DNA of 49,309 nucleotides from Oceanobacillus luteolus (GTDB lineage: Bacteria > Bacillota > Bacilli > Bacillales > Amphibacillaceae), in contig NZ_JAMBON010000027.1 of the NCBI RefSeq assembly GCF_023715655.1, forward strand, positions 1 to 49,309, read 5' to 3'. The position numbers were made by a program, and so were the translations under genes. The notes beneath the pieces were generated by a model, which made no database searches, had not been told where the DNA came from, and saw only the letters and a program-made list of their open reading frames with translations. This document shows, one piece after another, positions 43,010 through 49,309 of this stretch (the stretch's first letter is position 1; each line of letters starts with the position of its first letter).

Positions 43010-43519
43010 CTATTTTGATAATGCAATCTTTATATGTTCCAAGTGATGTTCTTCATGCCAAGCTAATTTTGCAATTTTTGTTGCAACACTGATTTCCCCA
43101 TTGTTTTCATGAGTGAAGATACGGCTCAACTCTTCCTCTGTTACACTATTCCCTAAAGCTACAATACGCTCATTGATGCCTTCCAGCATCTTAATCGAAC
43201 TTTCTACTGGGAGTTCTGTATCTGGTTGAACAGCCCATTTATCCTGAACAAAGTTAGGTACCTTAGGGTTTTCATCTGTCAATGCCAGCTTCAAACGTTG
43301 AAACATATTCATCTGGGAGTCGGCAATATGATGAACTAATTGACGGACGTTCCAACTGCCATCGCGGTATGTTTTGCTTAACTGCTCCTCATTTAATGAA
43401 TCGACCGTTTCTCGCAACCTAGTAGTGTATGTTTCAATTTGCTTCAACCATTCCTGTACATGTTCCAGCGTCACCTGCTCTGGAACTTTCAATTCACCAA
43501 TCGGAAATTTTACATCCAT
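43010..43519 (-). CDS. DinB/YfiT-family metal-dependent hydrolase or thiol transferase
   Basis: A 169-residue four-helix-bundle protein of the DinB superfamily, YfiT branch, whose relatives include the bacillithiol S-transferase BstA. Metal-ligand histidines are visible in LVHHIADSQMN (63-64) and WHEEHHLEHI (155-162). The start FPIGELKVPEQVT resembles YfiT. AGGGG ten bases before the ATG at 43519 fits; the longer frame adds 20 residues with no family support. It probably takes part in detoxification by thiol transfer, but substrate is unknown. Confidence 0.82.
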   Translation of the reverse strand: MDVKFPIGELKVPEQVTLEHVQEWLKQIETYTTRLRETVDSLNEEQLSKTYRDGSWNVRQLVHHIADSQMNMFQRLKLALTDENPKVPNFVQDKWAVQPDTELPVESSIKMLEGINERIVALGNSVTEEELSRIFTHENNGEISVATKIAKLAWHEEHHLEHIKIALSK

Positions 43520-43710
43520 TTCAATCGATCCCCTCTTCCCTATAATATTTATTTCGCTGTTAATCTCTACTATAGCCAATCTACTTTAGGATTGTAAACT
43601 AAATGACATATGACTAGAATCGTTGAAGTAACATCGTGACTTAAACTTGAAGTCTTATTGGCCAAGGAACAAACCAATGGGTGACTTGTTAATGTAACCA
43701 ATTAAAATAA

Positions 43711-43733
43711 GTGCTCCCTATTTAAGAAAGCAC
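43711..43733 (-). terminator. Weak terminator after the YjdJ-like gene
   Basis: GTGCT pairs with AGCAC on the minus strand around a 13-base loop, followed by TTATTTTAATT. Short stem, so only a moderate call. Confidence 0.5.
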
Positions 43734-43747
43734 CCATTTAATAAGAT

Positions 43748-44044
43748 TTAATTTGATATACTTCTATTTACGCCAAATAAATTCCGCAGACCGAAGATGA
43801 TGAACACAATGATCACTGATAATGATAAAACGAATAAAAAGCTCGTTGTTGGATCGTATTTAAATGCATAAATATATTTATCAATGGTATAGATTTGCCC
43901 TGGATCAGTAACATGCGACGGGGTGAACACCAAATGACTTCGCCAACTTGTTTCAAATGGCATATAGGAAGCAGTCCATGAAGTTGCCGAGTAACTATAG
44001 ACAAATACAAACAGAACGAGAAGAACGCCTAGTAGTTTTTTCAT
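43748..44044 (-). CDS. Small membrane protein, YjdJ/DUF4306-like
   Basis: A 98-residue protein with a hydrophobic N-terminal segment (2-24), a central extracellular part rich in Tyr, Trp, Ser and Thr, and a second helix (67-88). Two helices with an aromatic loop, and the SATSW motif after helix 1, resemble the YjdJ (DUF4306) proteins of Bacillus. Function of that family is unknown. GGGGAG five bases before the ATG is a strong ribosome site. It lies about 110 bases after the anti-sigma gene and may be read from the same message. Confidence 0.6.
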   Translation of the reverse strand: MKKLLGVLLVLFVFVYSYSATSWTASYMPFETSWRSHLVFTPSHVTDPGQIYTIDKYIYAFKYDPTTSFLFVLSLSVIIVFIIFGLRNLFGVNRSISN

Positions 44045-44156
44045 ATTATTACTCCCCTTTCCGCATAGGATATTTCCTTTATATGGTAATCATACCGTTA
44101 TATACTTCTACAAAAAAACTTAATATCCTTCTTGGATTTGCAATCTTTTCGACTAT

Positions 44157-44978
44157 TTAACGCAAATGAATCGATTCTCGTAGAAAGTTTAGAATTGAAT
44201 ACATCCCATCTCCACCTTCTACGGGATATCGGAATGTAATTTCCAGGACATCATCACCAACTTCATAAGCAATAAACCCTTTATCCACTCGATTTTGACT
44301 AAAGTACTGCATTTTCCCCGCAAATCCATTTTCCTCTGAGGATACGCTCTCAAGTTCAAACTCTTCATCATATCCTTCTGCTTCAAATCTTTCTTGCAGG
44401 TTTGATATAGATTGATCAAGATTGGTGTCTTCGATAATTGCTAAAGTTATCGTATATTCATCATCTATTGAATACTGTATTTCGTTTTCATACACTTCAG
44501 GTGCTCCGAATACCTTATCCAATTGATATGCAATTTTATAAGGTTGTATTAGATAGTTGATGACTTCAACTTCTTGGTCCATCCCTTCATTCTTTCTCGT
44601 TACAGCTTCCACAGAGCCAGTATGAATCTCCAGGGCCGCCTCATCGGTTTCAACCGAATCATCAGACGTCACTTTTACTTCGGGGTTATGGTTATCTACT
44701 ATTTGGCTATCTTCGCTGCGAGTTATACTTGCTTCATCATGGTACGTGATACTGTCCGTATAAAAGGTATAACCGAAAAACAATACGATAGCGAGGATTC
44801 CGATACTTGAAGCAAATTTTAATACAGCAACTAATCTCATTTTTTTCCTGCTACTATTCATGGAAAATAAAATGCTTTTCTCCAGTTTATTTTTTCTTGA
44901 TTCTTTCCAAATGATATCTTTATCCAATTGTTTCAATTGACTGTCGAAATAAGAACTATCATTATATTGATTTCTCAT
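44157..44978 (-). CDS. Probable membrane anti-sigma factor
   Basis: A 273-residue protein with a basic, helical cytoplasmic region (1-49), one membrane helix (51-73) and a 200-residue extracellular domain. It overlaps the 3' end of the ECF sigma gene by 17 bases and has its own strong GGAGGGG seven bases before the ATG, the standard layout of sigma/anti-sigma pairs. The cytoplasmic part shows no zinc-type HxxxCxxC motif. The outer domain ends in a compact block (about 140-273) that I do not recognise and that may sense an envelope signal. The anti-sigma role is inferred from position and topology. Confidence 0.7.
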   Translation of the reverse strand: MRNQYNDSSYFDSQLKQLDKDIIWKESRKNKLEKSILFSMNSSRKKMRLVAVLKFASSIGILAIVLFFGYTFYTDSITYHDEASITRSEDSQIVDNHNPEVKVTSDDSVETDEAALEIHTGSVEAVTRKNEGMDQEVEVINYLIQPYKIAYQLDKVFGAPEVYENEIQYSIDDEYTITLAIIEDTNLDQSISNLQERFEAEGYDEEFELESVSSEENGFAGKMQYFSQNRVDKGFIAYEVGDDVLEITFRYPVEGGDGMYSILNFLRESIHLR

Positions 44979-45489
44979 GCGGATACCCCTCCTTTAGCAA
45001 TTCCTTCTCTAAAGCGGGAATTGCTCGATAAAGTGTCGTTTTCACTTTTCCTTCCGACCAATTTAAAATCTCACTTGTTTCTCTAATACTGAATTCTTTT
45101 ATTTTCCGGAGGATGATGACTTCACGATAGGAGGATTTCAACTTACTTAACGCACGATACAACTGGATTGAACTTTCACGAATTTCTACAATATCATCCG
45201 GTGAAGGCACAGAAGTCTTCTTTGCAGTAAATATCTCTTGAAGAATTCTCAATGGCTTTTGTTTTCGTATATAATCTATAGTGAGATTATGTGCAATACT
45301 GAATAGCCAAGTTTTAGGTTGTGCCTTATGTTGAAAGGTATGATGATTTTTATAAGCTTTAATAAACGTATCATGGGTCAAGTCTTCCGCCATTTGATAA
45401 TCATGTATCATCATCAAAATATACTTAAAAATCGACTCACTATATAAATGATACCAATCGGTAATTTCCTCTTTCGTTTGATCCGGCAA
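44962..45489 (-). CDS. ECF RNA polymerase sigma factor
   Basis: A 175-residue extracytoplasmic-function sigma factor. Region 2 spans about 13-83, with YQMAEDLTHDTFIKAY (core binding and -10 recognition) and WLFSIAHNLTIDYIRKQK. Region 4 spans about 110-165, with LKSSYREVIILRKIKEFSIRE and the helix-turn-helix EILNWSEGKVKTTLYRA. The start is TTG, with GGGTG six bases upstream. An ECF-type promoter just upstream suggests that it activates its own gene. The downstream gene is its probable anti-sigma factor. Confidence 0.92.
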   Translation of the reverse strand: MPDQTKEEITDWYHLYSESIFKYILMMIHDYQMAEDLTHDTFIKAYKNHHTFQHKAQPKTWLFSIAHNLTIDYIRKQKPLRILQEIFTAKKTSVPSPDDIVEIRESSIQLYRALSKLKSSYREVIILRKIKEFSIRETSEILNWSEGKVKTTLYRAIPALEKELLKEGYPHEKSI

Positions 45490-45523
45490 TTAACTCACCC
45501 TTTCATGCACTTGTTTATTGTTT

Positions 45524-45551
45524 TAGACGTATTAAAAAAGATTAAGTCACA
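45524..45551 (-). promoter_or_regulatory. ECF-type promoter of the sigma operon
   Basis: TGTGAC, a 16-base spacer and CGTCTA on the minus strand. The -10 equals that used by sigma-M/W-type factors and the spacing is exact; the -35 matches TGAAAC at four of six. The predicted start is about 27 bases before the TTG. Confidence 0.6.
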
Positions 45552-45580
45552 TATTTGTTTTCGCCAAACATTATTTCAAC

Positions 45581-45617
45581 AAAAAAGGCGTATCCCCTGC
45601 TTCTTTAGAGATACACC
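45581..45617 (-). terminator. Terminator after the first VOC gene
   Basis: GGTGTATCTC pairs with GGGATACGCC (two G-T pairs) on the minus strand, and TTTTTT follows. Confidence 0.72.
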
Positions 45618-45683
45618 GACTAATCCAGATAACAAGCTTCCTATTAATTTTTTATGAATCTACCCATATGTAGATTGCAGTAG

Positions 45684-46064
45684 TTAGCAATTACAAATCA
45701 TTACAACATTACCATCCGGATCTTTTATATTAAACCAGGCAGTATTGTCTACCCATTCTATTTCCCTAACAACTTCAATATTCTTAGCTTTTATATACTT
45801 ATATGCTTCTTCGATTTCTGGGGCGAATAAATTAAATATAGGGTTAGGACTGACATGGTATTTAAATGCAGGATCGAAGGTGTGATCGTCTAACGTTAGA
45901 GATGTGGAGCCTGTGATAGGGATATTATAAACAGGTGAAGCTATCTTTTCTAAATCAACATCGAGCCCTAGTAAATCTGAATACCACTTTACTGACTCCT
46001 TCAAATTCGTTACATGAACAAACACGCCATTCATTTGGTTTTTGATTGGTATTACTTTCTCCAT
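45684..46064 (-). CDS. VOC-superfamily (glyoxalase/bleomycin-resistance fold) protein
   Basis: A 126-residue single-chain protein with two beta-alpha-beta-beta-beta units. FVHVTNLKESVKWYSDLLGLDV forms the first and AWFNIKDPDGNVVMIC the second, both typical of the VOC fold. Substrate and metal use cannot be told. GGGAGG lies ten bases before the ATG. It is followed by a terminator and sits 118 bases after a second VOC gene in the same direction, to which it shows only fold-level resemblance. Confidence 0.82.
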   Translation of the reverse strand: MEKVIPIKNQMNGVFVHVTNLKESVKWYSDLLGLDVDLEKIASPVYNIPITGSTSLTLDDHTFDPAFKYHVSPNPIFNLFAPEIEEAYKYIKAKNIEVVREIEWVDNTAWFNIKDPDGNVVMICNC

Positions 46065-46182
46065 TTTTTCAAGTCCTCCCTTATAATTCTTCCTCTAGTA
46101 TCCATTCAACGAAAAGATTGGGATTCCTGCATAAAGTATGTACTTTCCTTAATCTCGCTTATATAATTTTGTATAAAAGTTT

Positions 46183-46575
46183 TTAATTTTTCATCACTAA
46201 TGTATTAATCCGCTGTTTTTCTTCCTCTTTATCCAAGTATTCAAAGAAACCTAAACGATTTCCCCATGGATCGGAAAATGTACCCCATTTTACCGGAACT
46301 TCTTCTCTTGAATATATTACAAAATCATCGATCTTCAATTCTTTTACAAGTCTCTCTCTTTCACCTTCTATATCTGTCACACCAAGTCGTAAAGGACCAC
46401 TTGTAATCGCCGGTTTTCCTTCAGCAACCTGCAACCAACAACCAGGGATAATCTCCCATTCAACAAATCCTTCATGGGGTATGAAATCTGGTGTCCGGTT
46501 AAGCATAGTCTGATACCATTTACGACCTTCTCTGATATCTTCTACACGAACTTGTATCGTCATTTCAAATACCAA
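46183..46575 (-). CDS. VOC-superfamily protein
   Basis: A 130-residue VOC-fold protein with the first-unit pattern VRVEDIREGRKWYQTML and the second-unit ending GTFSDPWGNRLGFFEY. The start is set by GGAGGGG six bases before a TTG at 46575; an ATG at 46563 is the alternative, and an ATG at 46590 lies inside the ribosome site. The family includes antibiotic-resistance and dioxygenase enzymes, but nothing here selects among them. Confidence 0.78.
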   Translation of the reverse strand: MVFEMTIQVRVEDIREGRKWYQTMLNRTPDFIPHEGFVEWEIIPGCWLQVAEGKPAITSGPLRLGVTDIEGERERLVKELKIDDFVIYSREEVPVKWGTFSDPWGNRLGFFEYLDKEEEKQRINTLVMKN

Positions 46576-46636
46576 TCGAATCCCCTCCATTCATAGCTAT
46601 TCGTAATAAGACATCTTATTAATAGAATTCCACAAG

Positions 46637-46676
46637 AAAGGGTGTTTCTCCTCCCTTGAAGGAAAAACACCCTTTT
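46637..46676. terminator. Bidirectional-looking terminator
   Basis: AAAGGGTGTTT pairs with AAACACCCTTT, with TCC/GGA inside. It lies between the VOC gene and the YtxH-like gene and would end the YtxH-like message on the minus strand. Confidence 0.75.
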
Positions 46677-46714
46677 ACTTAATCAAAATCCATTTTTAAT
46701 CATTGAATAGTATT

Positions 46715-47167
46715 TTAGTTATTTGCCTCAACTTTAGACTTTACATCGTCTTTTGCGGATAATAATTCATCCTTTGCCTCAACTGCGTCATCTTTTACAT
46801 CGGCTAACTCACCTTTTGCATCTTGGACGGAAGACATTACATCTTTAGACTCTTCCACCACATGTTGAGTTGTATCTTTAATATCTTTTACTTGCGTATC
46901 CAAGATTGCCTGTATCTTTTCAATTGCGTCTTTGGAAATCTCTGTTGCATTCTGAATACGCGTGATTATCGCTTCTTTCGTACCATTGGGATCTTCTTTG
47001 ATTGTTGTTGCATATTTACTTACTGTATTCTTCATATTCTTGGAAGTATCTTTTACCTTCTCTCGCGCATTGCTGTTTAAAAGTACCAATGAAGAAGCTC
47101 CTGCAATCACTCCAGCTACGATTAAACCTTTTTTTGCTTTTTTCTGTTTGTTCATTGTCATACTCAT
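46715..47167 (-). CDS. YtxH-like general stress protein
   Basis: A 150-residue protein with a basic start, one hydrophobic segment (about 14-31, GLIVAGVIAGASSLVLL) and a long Lys/Asp/Glu/Val-rich helical remainder with coiled-coil character. This is the YtxH-type layout found in Bacillus stress proteins, though YtxH itself is not tightly conserved. GGAAGGA precedes the ATG. A strong sigma-B promoter lies just upstream, which supports stress induction. Its cellular role is unknown. Confidence 0.75.
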   Translation of the reverse strand: MSMTMNKQKKAKKGLIVAGVIAGASSLVLLNSNAREKVKDTSKNMKNTVSKYATTIKEDPNGTKEAIITRIQNATEISKDAIEKIQAILDTQVKDIKDTTQHVVEESKDVMSSVQDAKGELADVKDDAVEAKDELLSAKDDVKSKVEANN

Positions 47168-47208
47168 GCAGATCTTCCTTCCTCTAATTATTTATTGATA
47201 TTGTTTAG

Positions 47209-47233
47209 ATTCCCGAGGTCGAACATCTTAAAC
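47209..47233 (-). promoter_or_regulatory. Sigma-B promoter of the YtxH-like gene
   Basis: On the minus strand GTTTAA (perfect -35), a 13-base spacer and GGGAAT (5/6 to GGGTAT). The transcript would start about 35 bases before the ATG. Confidence 0.82.
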
Positions 47234-47382
47234 ATTTCCCCGCAAAGATGTGACATTTTTCCTATATGCAAACCATCAAAGAATCAGCTTGGAAATTTAT
47301 TGTAACTTCTGTGTAACTCATTTTTGTTAGTTTACGCATAATTAAAAACGCTGTATAAGCGTTAAAAAAAAGGAGTGAATAA

Positions 47383-49158
47383 ATGTTTCAAGGGACATCT
47401 CGGTTGTTGATTGTGTTGTCTTGTCTCACTGTTTTATGTTTGTTTCTTAAGGTGGATAGCGATCAGGTGGCTGCAGCTAGTTTTGAAGATGGTGAGTATA
47501 ATGGAAAACCGTACAAACTTTATGTACCCTCAGATTATGATGAAGATGCTGAAATCCCTTTAGTCGTAATGTTACATGGCTGTACCCAGAATGCAGCTGA
47601 TTTTGCAGCTGGTACCGAAATGAATGCAGTGGCGGAACAAGAGGGGTTTATGGTGCTCTATCCGGAGCAGCCTCGCAGTGGAAACTTTAATTATTGTTGG
47701 AATTGGTTCGAACCAGCACATCAAGCAAGGGAATCTGGAGAACCTGCTACGATTGCAGGAATGGTAGGTAAAGTGAAAGACGACTATGTAATTGATGATG
47801 ACCGTGTCTACGTTACTGGATTGTCTGCAGGTGGTGCCATGTCAGTCATCATGGGGGCAACCTATCCAGATGTATTTACAGCAATTGGAGTAGGTTCAGG
47901 ACTTGAGTATAAAGCAGCCACAAATCTGATCGAGGCAAATATGGCGATGCAGAACGGTGGTCCAAATCCGGCCATTCAAGGTGAACGGGCATTTGAAGCA
48001 ATGGGTGAGCATGCTAGAATTGTTCCTGTCATCGTTTTCCACGGTAGTGATGATTGGACCGTCCGCCCTATCAACGGAGATCAAGTCACAGAACAATGGA
48101 TTGAAACGAATAACTTAATTTACAGTGACAGTGATCACATTAGCAAATCACCATCTGAAACCATTCAACATGACAATCCCAACGGCAAAAACTATACCCA
48201 ATATCTTTACAAAAATTCAAAAGGTGAATCCATCGTAGAGAAATATATCGTACAAGGCATGGGGCACGCATGGTCTGGTGGAAGTCTACAAGGGAGTCAT
48301 ACAGACCCACAAGGCCCTAGTGCAAGTGAAATAATGTGGAACTTCTTTAAGTCAAAATCAAAAGAGATTATACCAGATGATGATGCACCTTCTACTGTTG
48401 CAACTCCACCAGGTGGTAAATATACCACTAGTGTAACTGTAGAATTAAACGCAGACCGAGAAGGAACAACATATTATACGATTGATGGTTCGGAACCAAC
48501 AACAAACTCTACTGTATATTCCGCACCGATTGTAATTGAAGAATCGACAGAACTTAAGTTTTTCACGATAGCTGTAAACGACAAGAAAGAAAATGTTAAA
48601 ACAGAGAGTTATGTGATAAATAAAGACGATGACCCTGAAAACGATTTAGAAAGATTAGAAATACAACAAAATGAAAGCGGTTACGTAGGTCGTCTTATTG
48701 CTGACGGCTTAAGCAACAAAGAGTTTAGACTCGGCGATAAAGGGATGTATAATACAGACACTTATCGAACTATCCTTTCCTTTGATACATCTGTTTTAGA
48801 CAATCAAACCATCAACTCTGCGAAATTAATTTTACTCACAAAATCAAGTACCGGAACCATTAATAATATATCGGTTGATGTTAAGAATGGTTATTTTGGT
48901 TCCAGTCCAACCCTTGAACGTAACGACTTTTTAGCTAGCGCAACCACAAATTCCATAACAACAATTGAGAATGTCCCTGCAACTAACGTGGAACGAATTG
49001 AGATAGAAATACCGTTGGAGAACCTTAATCGAGACGGACTCACACAATTTAGACTTAAAGCACAAACAACTGCCGGATTGAATCGTAATTTACTTGAACT
49101 ATACAAAGAGGATGACCCGGAGTATACCCCTCACCTTGAAATTGATGTGAGTAACTGA
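47383..49158 (+). CDS. Secreted PHB-depolymerase-family esterase with appended binding domains
   Basis: A 591-residue extracellular esterase. A signal peptide (about 1-32) precedes the catalytic domain (35-325), with oxyanion motif LHGCTQNAADF, nucleophile S148 in GLSAGG, acid D223/D224 in FHGSDDWTVRP and H295 in GMGHAWSGG. This is the Esterase_phd/LpqC pattern seen in polyhydroxybutyrate depolymerases and feruloyl or acetyl-xylan esterases. A chitobiase-type C-terminal domain follows (about 336-410, YYTIDGSEPTTNSTVY), then a beta-rich region (425-591) that may bind polymer. AAGGAGTG precedes the ATG. The natural substrate is not settled. Confidence 0.88.
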   Translation: MFQGTSRLLIVLSCLTVLCLFLKVDSDQVAAASFEDGEYNGKPYKLYVPSDYDEDAEIPLVVMLHGCTQNAADFAAGTEMNAVAEQEGFMVLYPEQPRSGNFNYCWNWFEPAHQARESGEPATIAGMVGKVKDDYVIDDDRVYVTGLSAGGAMSVIMGATYPDVFTAIGVGSGLEYKAATNLIEANMAMQNGGPNPAIQGERAFEAMGEHARIVPVIVFHGSDDWTVRPINGDQVTEQWIETNNLIYSDSDHISKSPSETIQHDNPNGKNYTQYLYKNSKGESIVEKYIVQGMGHAWSGGSLQGSHTDPQGPSASEIMWNFFKSKSKEIIPDDDAPSTVATPPGGKYTTSVTVELNADREGTTYYTIDGSEPTTNSTVYSAPIVIEESTELKFFTIAVNDKKENVKTESYVINKDDDPENDLERLEIQQNESGYVGRLIADGLSNKEFRLGDKGMYNTDTYRTILSFDTSVLDNQTINSAKLILLTKSSTGTINNISVDVKNGYFGSSPTLERNDFLASATTNSITTIENVPATNVERIEIEIPLENLNRDGLTQFRLKAQTTAGLNRNLLELYKEDDPEYTPHLEIDVSN

Positions 49159-49204
49159 TTTGGTTGAAATATCAATTAGAAAGAGGCTGGGACAAAACCC
49201 CAGT

Positions 49205-49251
49205 AAATAGAAAATAGCTTCGCGCTTTTTGCGCGAAGCTATTTTCTATTT
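49205..49251 (+). terminator. Terminator after the esterase gene
   Basis: A 21-pair perfect stem (arms 49205-49225 and 49231-49251) with a TTTTT loop lies 46 bases past the stop codon. A small CTGGG/CCCAG hairpin in GAGGCTGGGACAAAACCCC precedes it. Confidence 0.75.
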
Positions 49252-49309
49252 ATCATAATTTTAGTAAACAAAAAGGACACCTTTTGATAAAATTAAAGTT
49301 ACCAGACAA

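Overview
The window is chromosomal DNA of a low-GC Gram-positive, spore-forming Bacillaceae-type bacterium. I infer this from AGGAGG ribosome sites, cre and sigma-B/sigma-G-like promoters, a Ku/LigD end-joining pair of the Bacillus type, sortase-anchored NEAT proteins, and DinB/YfiT, YtxH and YrvL family proteins. A BCCT osmolyte carrier and many acidic surface proteins fit a halotolerant, Oceanobacillus/Virgibacillus-like host, but this is not proven. No rRNA, tRNA, CRISPR array, prophage or transposase was recognised.

Layout. 0.2-5.7 kb: a sucrose operon on the minus strand (PTS EIIBC, sucrose-6-P hydrolase, EIIA, fructokinase) with its LacI-type repressor, two palindromic operators and a cre site. 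5.9-12.3 kb: an iron-regulated surface (Isd-like) heme locus, with two NPKTG-anchored NEAT proteins, a lipoprotein/permease/ATPase importer and sortase B. 12.4-18.8 kb: a CDF metal transporter, then Ku (with a sigma-G-like promoter) and LigD, separated by a divergent MHS-type carrier and an ornithine cyclodeaminase-family enzyme. 18.8-20.6 kb: a YrvL-like protein and an unknown polytopic protein. 20.6-25.9 kb: a carbon-overflow locus, with an acyl-CoA synthetase divergent from a CstA carrier, a small protein ending in Cys-Cys-stop and a cysteine-free ArsA/Get3-type ATPase. 25.9-34.4 kb: a short-chain dehydrogenase, a purine permease, a wall-anchored 5'-nucleotidase, a BCCT transporter, an RNase H-like protein and a 54-residue orphan. 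34.5-38.7 kb: a membrane-anchored serine hydrolase, then an apparent operon of isochorismatase-like hydrolase, GNAT, small membrane protein, alpha/beta hydrolase and a further 59-residue membrane protein. 38.8-42.7 kb: a three-gene operon of FtsX/MacB-type permease, ATPase and a PASTA-repeat membrane protein. 43-47.2 kb: DinB/YfiT, a YjdJ-like protein, an ECF sigma factor with its probable anti-sigma factor, two VOC proteins and a YtxH-like stress protein with a clear sigma-B promoter. 47.4-49.2 kb: a secreted poly(3-hydroxybutyrate)-depolymerase-like esterase.

How the parts connect. The sucrose operon and the acyl-CoA synthetase both carry near-consensus cre sites, which points to CcpA control of sugar entry and overflow-acid reuse. 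The heme locus follows the usual logic of surface capture, wall transfer and membrane import, with sortase B in the same block. The most interesting under-described units are the CstA / CC-stop / ArsA-like operon and the ABC transporter paired with a PASTA protein.

Start codons were chosen by Shine-Dalgarno position. Several genes appear to use TTG or GTG, and several begin downstream of the longest possible frame.
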